Below, piece by piece: positions 1 to 4,424 of a DNA stretch of 5,937 nt (the stretch's first letter is position 1; each line of letters starts with the position of its first letter). This DNA is from Citricoccus sp. WCRC_4 (GTDB taxonomy: Bacteria; Actinomycetota; Actinomycetes; Actinomycetales; Micrococcaceae): the NCBI GenBank assembly GCA_026645375.1, contig JAPFFX010000134.1, forward strand, positions 1 through 5,937. The letters run 5' to 3'. Both the position numbers and the translations under genes were made by a program. A model generated the notes under the pieces. It saw only the letters and a program-made list of their open reading frames with translations, was not told where the DNA came from and made no database searches.

Positions 1-2
1 CC

Positions 3-1340
3 CAGGCGGCGCAGCGTTTCGTCCTGCACGGCCTGGCGTCGTGGGACGGGCCCCTGATGACCGAGTGGGGCGAGACGGCGATGTCCCTGACCGAGGCGGG
101 AAGCCCGTCCCACATCGAGTCGGAGGCCATCTACGGGCTCGGCCTGTATGCCCGCGGTCGCCTGCAGGACGCCGAGGCCGCCTACGAGCGGGCCACCGGA
201 CATGCCGGGGAGAACGCCCAGAAGCAGCGGATCCAGATGGGCGCCGCCTGGCTGGCCCTGCGGGCCGACCAGGTCGAGTCGGCGCTGGTGGGCTTCGAGG
301 CGGCCACCCCCACGGAGCATCGCGGCGGTTCGCTGCGGATCTCCCTGTGGGCCGAGGCCTGGCTGGCGCGTACCCAGTTGGTGCTGGGGGACTGGGACGC
401 CGCCGCGGCCACGGTGTCCCGGGCCTCCGTCCGGCTGGAATCGGCCAGGATGCCCCTGATCGGACCCCTGCTGTACTGGACGGCCGCCGAGCTGTGGTCG
501 ATGCGGGGGGACTGGGACCGGGCGCGCCACTACGTCTCCAAGGCCGCCGTCCACCCGGGGACCTACCGGGCCATGCTCGTGCCCGCACACCTGGCCAGGG
601 CGCGGTTCCACGAGGCCCGGGCCGACTACGAGAGCGCCCTGGAGGCGCTCGAGCCGCTGACGGAGATCGATCCCTGGACGGACGGGCGCGTCTCCTTCTG
701 GCCGTGGCAGGACACCTATGTCAACGCCCTGGTGATGACGAACCGGCTGGAGCGCGCCGAGGAGTTCCTCACCGCGTTCGAGGCCCTGCGCCGGGAGCGG
801 ACGATTCCCTCCGACCAGGCCCGGATGTCCTGGTCCCGGGGCCGGCTGCTCGCCGCGCAGGGTGACCCGGACGCCGCCCGAGACCACTTCGAGTCCGCGC
901 TGGGGCAGCTGCGGGGACTGCACCGGCCCTACCTGCAGGCCAGGATCAGCTTCGCCTTCGGCCAGAGCATGCGCCGGGCGGGGAAGCGTCGGCTGGCGTC
1001 CTCGGTGCTCCAGGTGGCGAAGGACCTGTACGACTCCCTGGGGGCCGTGACCTACGTCGAGCGCTGTGACCGCGAGCTCAAGGCCACCGGGATGGACGTC
1101 GGCACCGTCGACGTCCCCGCGGACCCCGTGCTCGTGGCTGCGGGCCGGGCCGATGTCGACCTGACCGCCCAGGAACAGGCCGTGGTCGAGCTCGTGGCGC
1201 AGGGGGCGACCAACAAGGAGACCGCGCGCTCGCTGTTCCTGGCGGAGAAGACGGTCCAGTACCACCTGACGCGTATCTACCGGAAGCTCGGCGTCCGGTC
1301 CCGCAGCGAGCTGGCGGCCCGCTCCCGCCCCGAGCAGTGA
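3..1340 (+). CDS. LuxR-family (LAL-type) transcriptional regulator, C-terminal part, 5' truncated
   Basis: The reading frame is open to the left edge, so the true start is upstream. The ATG at 57 is internal, because codons 3-56 read on in the same frame without a stop. 445 residues are visible. The last ~60 (about 1149-1337) form a LuxR-type helix-turn-helix: LTAQE, then VAQGATNKETARSLFLAEKT, then VQYHLTRIYRKLGVRSR. Upstream is a long Ala/Leu/Arg-rich helical region resembling TPR repeats, with recurring units such as LGDWDAAA, RGDWDRAR, DYESALEAL and GDPDAARDHFESAL. This matches the C-terminal half of LAL/MalT-type regulators, which also carry an N-terminal ATPase, here presumably outside the window. 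It should bind DNA as an ATP- and ligand-modulated activator in the cytoplasm. The ligand and targets cannot be read. It converges on the transporter gene with 37 bases between stop codons. Confidence 0.88.
   Translation, partial: QAAQRFVLHGLASWDGPLMTEWGETAMSLTEAGSPSHIESEAIYGLGLYARGRLQDAEAAYERATGHAGENAQKQRIQMGAAWLALRADQVESALVGFEAATPTEHRGGSLRISLWAEAWLARTQLVLGDWDAAAATVSRASVRLESARMPLIGPLLYWTAAELWSMRGDWDRARHYVSKAAVHPGTYRAMLVPAHLARARFHEARADYESALEALEPLTEIDPWTDGRVSFWPWQDTYVNALVMTNRLERAEEFLTAFEALRRERTIPSDQARMSWSRGRLLAAQGDPDAARDHFESALGQLRGLHRPYLQARISFAFGQSMRRAGKRRLASSVLQVAKDLYDSLGAVTYVERCDRELKATGMDVGTVDVPADPVLVAAGRADVDLTAQEQAVVELVAQGATNKETARSLFLAEKTVQYHLTRIYRKLGVRSRSELAARSRPEQ
386..518 (+). repeat. 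Repeated 13-base unit encoding the GDWD motif in the TPR-like region
   Basis: The 13-mer GGGGGACTGGGAC occurs at 386-398 and again at 506-518, exactly 120 bases (40 codons) apart in the same frame. It encodes the Gly-Asp-Trp-Asp turn in two successive helical repeats (LGDWDAA and RGDWDRA). The period is close to one TPR-like unit, so it most likely reflects repeat structure in the regulator rather than a nucleic acid signal. Confidence 0.55.
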
Positions 1341-1377
1341 GGGGCGGTAGCGGGCCGAGCGGGACGCACGGAGGCGT

Positions 1378-2793
1378 TCAGGATCGCGGCGCGGGGACGG
1401 CGCTCGCCGGCGTGTCGGCCCCGGCGCCGTGGTGCCCGGCGGTGGCTGGGGTGTCCGCCGTGGCCGCGGCGTCCGTGGCCCGTTCCAGCCGGGACTGCCG
1501 CGGCACGGCCAGGGTGACCAGCGCCCCGAAGAGGGCCACGCCGCCGAAGATGTAGAAGGCGGTGCTGCCGCCCACGCCGGCCGCGGCGAGCCAGCCCCCG
1601 ATGAGGGGCCCGAACACCCCGCCGATCCGCCCGAAGCCGGCGACCCAGGAGACCCCCGCCGCACGGGCATTGGTCGTGTAGTAGTTCGAGCTGAACCCGT
1701 AGATCAGGACCTGGGTGCCCAGGGTGCCGACCCCGGCCACGGCGATGTAGAGGAACAGGACCGGCGCCGGGAACTGGAAGGTCATCAGTGCCAGGGTGAT
1801 CCCGGCCAGGACGAAGGTGGTGGCCACGATCCGTTGCGCACCGAGCCGGTCGGCGGCCATCGAGGCGACGATCCCGCCGAGGACGGCCCCGCCGTTGAGG
1901 ATCAGCAGGAAGGACAGGGAGTAGCTCTTGTCGAAGCCGTAGCCCTCCATGATGCGCGGCAGCCAGGTGTTCAGGCCGTAGGTGAGCAGCAGGCCGGAGA
2001 AGGACATGAAGCCCAGCAGGACGGTCGGCAGGAAGAACCGGCGCGAGAAGGCGGCGGCGAATCCCCGCTTGGCCGGGGCCGCGCCGGCCTGCTGGACCAC
2101 GATCTCCTCCAGCAGCGGCACCCCGGTCCGCTCGGCGGCGGCCCGGGCCTCCTCGAGGCGGCCGCGGGCGTGCAGCCAGCGGGGCGACTCGGGGAGCTTG
2201 AACCAGGCCAGCGGCAACAGGAACAGGATCGGCGTGGCGCCGATCATGAACAGCCCGCGCCAGCCCAGCGGTTCGAGCAGGACGATGCCGAGCAGCGCGG
2301 CCAGGACGCCACCGGCGGGGATCCCGGAGTACACGAGGGCGTTGTAGAAATTGCGCTTGCCCGCCGGGGCGAACTCGGCGATGGTGGCCCCGGCCGTGGC
2401 CAGGATGACCCCGAGCCCCAGCCCGGTGAGCAGGCGCATCACGCCGAAGGCCGCCACCGAGGTGGTCAGCGCGGTGATGAACATCCCGATGGAGAACCAG
2501 GCGATGCCGCCGAGGATGAGCCGGCGGCGGCCGAAGTGGTCACCCAGGAATCCACACGTCAGGGAGCCGACGAGGACCCCGATCAGGGCGTAGGAACCGA
2601 GGGCCCCGGCCGCCGCGCCGTCCAGCTGGCCGATCTGGCTCGGGTCATCGAGCAGGGTGGAGAGCACGGTGCCGTAGATGGTCAGGTCGAAGCCGTCGAA
2701 GACGAGGGCGCAGCAGACGATCGCCGCGACCCAGTTGGCCGTGCGTGCCTCCTGGCGCGGATCGTGGGCGGCGAGGGTGGGGGAGTGTGACAT
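1378..2793 (-). CDS. MFS transporter, aromatic acid:H+ symporter (AAHS) type
   Basis: A 471-residue inner-membrane protein with about 12 hydrophobic segments, a normal length for MFS. Residues 33-36 are DGFD, followed by LTIYG, a hallmark in helix 1 of the aromatic acid:H+ symporters (PcaK, BenK and gentisate GenK types). The loop 2-3 motif is GFLGDHFGRRR (81-91), helix 4 has RLLTGLGLG (120-128), PESPRWL follows helix 6 (201-207), and a second loop signature SMAADRLGAQR is at 311-321. It should import a carboxylated aromatic with protons. The substrate cannot be fixed from sequence; gentisate or a relative is inferred from the divergent maleylpyruvate isomerase. The start MSHSP is chosen because GAGAGGA lies 10 bases upstream and the homologous region begins soon after. 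The open frame continues upstream, but only antisense to the isomerase. After the last helix there is an Ala/Thr/Pro tail. Confidence 0.88.
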   Translation of the reverse strand: MSHSPTLAAHDPRQEARTANWVAAIVCCALVFDGFDLTIYGTVLSTLLDDPSQIGQLDGAAAGALGSYALIGVLVGSLTCGFLGDHFGRRRLILGGIAWFSIGMFITALTTSVAAFGVMRLLTGLGLGVILATAGATIAEFAPAGKRNFYNALVYSGIPAGGVLAALLGIVLLEPLGWRGLFMIGATPILFLLPLAWFKLPESPRWLHARGRLEEARAAAERTGVPLLEEIVVQQAGAAPAKRGFAAAFSRRFFLPTVLLGFMSFSGLLLTYGLNTWLPRIMEGYGFDKSYSLSFLLILNGGAVLGGIVASMAADRLGAQRIVATTFVLAGITLALMTFQFPAPVLFLYIAVAGVGTLGTQVLIYGFSSNYYTTNARAAGVSWVAGFGRIGGVFGPLIGGWLAAAGVGGSTAFYIFGGVALFGALVTLAVPRQSRLERATDAAATADTPATAGHHGAGADTPASAVPAPRS

Positions 2794-2803
2794 GGACCGA
2801 GGG

Positions 2804-2810
2804 TCCTCTC
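2804..2810 (-). promoter_or_regulatory. Ribosome binding site of the MFS transporter gene
   Basis: On the minus strand GAGAGGA sits 10 bases before the ATG at 2793-2791. It decides this start over in-frame upstream codons, which lack a comparable site and would encode sequence unlike a transporter. Confidence 0.55.
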
Positions 2811-2883
2811 GGATCGGTTCGTGGTGGGCCGGTCGACTGCCGGTCCCCGGGCTGCGTTCCAGAGTCCCAGAGGAGTGACCTGC

Positions 2884-2889
2884 ATCATA
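2884..2889 (-). promoter_or_regulatory. Candidate -10 element for the transporter gene
   Basis: The minus strand reads TATGAT here, a 5/6 match to TATAAT and one of the few AT-rich hexamers in the region. Transcription would begin near 2877, giving a leader of about 85 bases. No good TTGACA-like -35 lies 16-18 bases upstream (GGAGGA or CGGAGG), and there is no extended -10 TG. The small inverted repeat GGGT-TT-ACCC (2894-2903) falls in the spacer, where a bound repressor would block polymerase. The weak -35 would suit an activator-dependent promoter. Confidence 0.45.
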
Positions 2890-2921
2890 TGAGGGGTTTA
2901 CCCAGTCCTCCGCCGGGGGGT

Positions 2922-2997
2922 CCGACGTCGGCAGGCCGTTGAGATCTCCAACCTCCTGATGTCGTCCGGACCCGTCTGGATCCACCCGTCCGGACGG
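2922..2997. promoter_or_regulatory. Cluster of short palindromes between the divergent genes, candidate operators
   Basis: Several perfect palindromes sit in under 80 bases: CCGACGTCGG (2922-2931), GAGATCTC (2941-2948, flanked by GTTG and CAAC offset by one base), GTCCGGAC (2964-2971) and CCGTCCGGACGG (2986-2997). The decamer CGTCCGGACC at 2963 recurs as CGTCTGGATC at 2973 and CGTCCGGACG at 2987, with start spacings of 10 and 14 bases. Arrays like this are usual for dimeric regulators acting on a divergent promoter pair. Short GC palindromes also arise by chance at this base composition, so the protein and even the site are inferred. Confidence 0.4.
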
Positions 2998-3021
2998 TGG
3001 AACGCCCCCCGGGTGCGTGGA

Positions 3022-3034
3022 TAGGGTGGCCTTC
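3022..3034 (+). promoter_or_regulatory. Candidate -10 element and leaderless start of the isomerase gene
   Basis: TAGGGT at 3022-3027 fits the actinobacterial TAnnnT -10 pattern. It is followed by seven bases and then the ATG at 3035, the distance at which transcription usually begins. The mRNA would therefore be leaderless. A possible -35 is TGGAAC (2998-3003, 18-base spacer), a poor match. The overlapping AGGGTGG (3023-3029) could instead be a weak ribosome binding site, in which case the promoter lies further upstream. Confidence 0.4.
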
Positions 3035-3733
3035 ATGATCAATCCAGCGCGCCTGCACTCCGACCTGTCCCGCCTCGGCCGGGAGACCGCCATGTTCGAG
3101 GCCACCGCCGCCTCCCTGTCCGAGGAGGAGCTGCGTGCCCCGTCGCTGTGCGAGGGATGGACCAGGGCCCACGTGGTGGCACACCTGGCCTCCAACGGCC
3201 GCGCGCTGGTGCGGCTCATCGACTGGGCCACCACCGGCGAGGAGCAGCAGCTCTACGCCTCCCGTGAGGCACGGGACCGGGAGATCGACGAGCTGGCCGC
3301 CCTGCCCCGCGAGGAACTGCTCCACCGTCTTCGCGAGTCGTCCGCGTTCTTCGCGGAACAGTCCGAGCGGCTCAGTGGCGAGCTGGCCGTCGAGTCCGTG
3401 GACCTGCACGGCAAGGAGATCCCGGTGACGTCGATCGTCGCGCTGCGCATCTCCGAGGTCGTCGTGCACCACCACGACCTGGACACGGCGTGGACCATCG
3501 AGGAGGCCGACCCGGACTCGCTGCTCAACGCCGTCGAGGCCGCGGTGCGGACCATGCGTGCGAAGGGTGCCCCCGGCATGACCCTGGTGACCGAGGAGCG
3601 CGACGAGTGGGTCGTCGGCGACGGCGCCCTGCGGGTCGCGTCCGACCGCGAGGGCCTGCTGGCCTGGCTGGCCCGTGGGGACGGCGAGAACGTCGAGGCC
3701 GACGGGCCGCTTCCGGCCCTGCCGTCCTGGTGA
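3035..3733 (+). CDS. Mycothiol-dependent maleylpyruvate isomerase
   Basis: A 232-residue cytosolic enzyme, close to the ~240 residues of the characterised Corynebacterium glutamicum enzyme. That family isomerises maleylpyruvate to fumarylpyruvate in the gentisate ring-cleavage pathway, using mycothiol as cofactor. The N-terminal DinB-like four-helix domain has SLCEGWTRAHVVAHLASN (37-54) and ISEVVVHHHDLDTAW (139-153). His50, Glu141 and His145 match the family's zinc ligands H-E-x3-H in order and spacing. The C-terminal part ends LLAWLARGDG...LPALPSW, typical of the family's small second domain. ATG 3035 is preferred over in-frame GTG 3017 and GTG 3026 because of the promoter spacing. The neighbour on the other strand is an aromatic acid transporter, which supports a role in aromatic catabolism. 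Actinobacteria have many paralogues in this family, so a detoxification or other thiol-transfer role remains possible. Confidence 0.82.
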   Translation: MINPARLHSDLSRLGRETAMFEATAASLSEEELRAPSLCEGWTRAHVVAHLASNGRALVRLIDWATTGEEQQLYASREARDREIDELAALPREELLHRLRESSAFFAEQSERLSGELAVESVDLHGKEIPVTSIVALRISEVVVHHHDLDTAWTIEEADPDSLLNAVEAAVRTMRAKGAPGMTLVTEERDEWVVGDGALRVASDREGLLAWLARGDGENVEADGPLPALPSW

Positions 3734-3830
3734 CCCTGCCGTGGCGGTGACCCCGTTGTCCCGCTAGTTTCGCCGCTTGGGTCTGCCCCCAGTCCCGCCG
3801 TTCCTGCCCCGTCCCTGCCCCGGGCCTGAG

Positions 3831-3847
3831 GGGCGCCGCACGCGCCC
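3831..3847 (+). terminator. Weak GC hairpin downstream of the isomerase, possible terminator
   Basis: GGGCGC (3831-3836) and GCGCCC (3842-3847) pair perfectly across a five-base loop, about 100 bases after the isomerase stop. There is no T-rich tract after it, and a 6-bp GC stem is common by chance here, so this is only a possibility. Confidence 0.18.
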
Positions 3848-3860
3848 GTGACCTGCGCGC

Positions 3861-3924
3861 TTATCGTGTCCGGCGTCCTCCCTAGCCTGACGTGTGGTGT
3901 TAGAACATGCGTTCGAATACCATG
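3861..3924 (+). promoter_or_regulatory. Candidate promoter region for the DUF6504-dnaE2 operon
   Basis: Two readings are possible. TTATCG (3861-3866) and TAGCCT (3883-3888), 16 bases apart, would start transcription near 3895, just upstream of the LexA box, so bound LexA would act as a roadblock. Alternatively TACCAT (3919-3924) is the -10 and the LexA box occupies the spacer, a direct block of polymerase. Both hexamer sets are poor matches, and I cannot choose between them. Confidence 0.35.
3901..3916. promoter_or_regulatory. LexA binding site (SOS box)
   Basis: The sequence TAGAACATGCGTTCGA contains a perfect GAAC-N4-GTTC core. It matches 11 of the 12 fixed positions of the actinobacterial/Gram-positive consensus TCGAAC-N4-GTTCGA, differing only in the second base. 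It lies upstream of a dnaE2-containing operon, a classic LexA target, which makes a chance match unlikely. LexA bound here would repress the operon until RecA-stimulated self-cleavage after DNA damage. The box ends 178 bases before the first start codon. Confidence 0.87.
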
Positions 3925-3988
3925 GTGGGAGTACGGCCGGACCTTCCCCTCGGACCGCTACCTCCCACCGCCAGGCCGGGTCATCCCC

Positions 3989-4031
3989 GGTTCCGGTTCG
4001 CCGTTCCTTCCCAGACGGCCGGACCGGAGCC
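3989..4031 (+). other. Long stem-loop in the 5' leader of the DUF6504-dnaE2 transcript
   Basis: GGTTCCGGTTCG (3989-4000) pairs along its full length with CGGACCGGAGCC (4020-4031), as ten Watson-Crick and two G-U pairs. The stem continues inward as CCGT (4001-4004) with ACGG (4015-4018), past one bulged C at 4019, closing a ten-base loop. No U-tract follows, so it is not an ordinary terminator. The bases of its descending arm, ACGGCCGGACC, also occur at 3933-3943 in the same leader, which allows an alternative pairing with 3995-4004. The function is unknown. Confidence 0.45.
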
Positions 4032-4094
4032 ACCGTGGACCCCGGTGCCGACGGCAATGAGAAGGCACGACGAGAAGGACGGGTATCAGGTCCC

Positions 4095-4424
4095 ATGGGA
4101 ATCTTCACGCAATCGGTCACGGTCGGATGCACGACCGCGGGGGTGCCGCTGCACCTGGGGTGGAACGGCCGCGACTACGTACTGGCCGCCGAACCGGTGC
4201 GCTGGTACGAACGACGGCGCTGGTGGACCGAGGAACACCGGGCCGAGCGAGGCCGCGGCGCGGGGCTGGTGGACCACGAGGTCTGGCGGGTGCAGGTGCG
4301 CCTGGAACGGGCCCGCAACTCACCTCTGCTCACCCTGGACATCTCCCACCACCTGGACTCGGGCCGGTGGCGGCTGGTCCGCATCCATGACGGCGCCGCC
4401 GTGCGCCTGAGGGAGAGCGCCTGA
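4095..4424 (+). CDS. DUF6504 family protein, SOS operon partner of dnaE2
   Basis: A 109-residue protein resembling DUF6504, a small family found beside imuB and dnaE2 in actinobacteria. Visible features are PLHLGWNGRDYVLA (18-31), VRWYERRRWW (35-44), a charged EEHRAERGRGAG stretch (46-57), HEVWRVQVRL (61-70), and the C-terminal LDISHHLDSGRWRLVRIHDG (81-100). The Trp/Arg-rich strands suggest a small beta-rich fold. There is no signal peptide or membrane segment. Its biochemical role is not known to me; its location implies a part in DnaE2-dependent translesion synthesis. ATG 4095 is chosen because conserved-looking sequence begins there. An in-frame GTG at 3894 would run through the LexA box and add 67 low-complexity residues. 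The Shine-Dalgarno is unclear: AGAAGGA is 15 bases away and CAGG 4 bases away. The stop overlaps the dnaE2 start as TGATG. Confidence 0.72.
   Translation: MGIFTQSVTVGCTTAGVPLHLGWNGRDYVLAAEPVRWYERRRWWTEEHRAERGRGAGLVDHEVWRVQVRLERARNSPLLTLDISHHLDSGRWRLVRIHDGAAVRLRESA
4409..4417 (+). promoter_or_regulatory. Ribosome binding site of dnaE2
   Basis: GAGGGAGAG lies inside the end of the DUF6504 gene, with its GAGGGAG core eight bases before ATG 4424. Together with the one-base stop/start overlap it supports translational coupling of the two genes. Confidence 0.6.

Larger units (their letters stand above)
3734..4094. other. Intergenic region of 361 bases with SOS control elements, no gene seen
   Basis: No convincing coding frame: frames open here show third-position G/C of roughly 60-67% by eye, well below the neighbouring genes, and no family I recognise. 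The region holds a weak GC hairpin at 3831-3847, the LexA box at 3901-3916, and a leader hairpin at 3989-4031. From about 3750 it looks less GC-biased than the flanking genes. Confidence 0.6.

Noticed and set aside
41..865. Plus-strand open frame overlapping the LAL regulator in another frame
   Set aside because: Arg/Gly/Ala-rich shadow frame; the other frame carries the helical repeats and ends in a clear LuxR HTH.
1341..1377. Bidirectional terminator between the convergent genes
   Set aside because: The 37 bases contain no stable inverted repeat with a T-tract in either direction.
1429..2790. Long plus-strand open frame opposite the transporter
   Set aside because: It is antisense to a clear MFS gene; its product is Gly/Glu/Asp/Gln-rich low complexity with no family likeness, as expected from GC-rich DNA read in the wrong frame.
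2952..2957. Perfect AGGAGG on the minus strand in the divergent region
   Set aside because: No start codon with a sensible frame follows at usual spacing, so it does not mark a gene.
2794..3234. Upstream extension of the transporter gene by about 147 codons
   Set aside because: The added part is antisense to the isomerase and would include the divergent promoter region; the ATG at 2793 has its own ribosome binding site and begins the normal MFS N-terminus.
3764..4132. Minus-strand open frame of 122 codons in the SOS leader region
   Set aside because: Arg/Gly/Pro-rich product with no recognisable family, no good ribosome binding site, and it overlaps the LexA box and the DUF6504 start.
3907..4410. 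Plus-strand open frame starting inside the LexA box
   Set aside because: Out of frame with DUF6504 and overlapping nearly all of it; low third-position G/C in the leader and no recognisable product.
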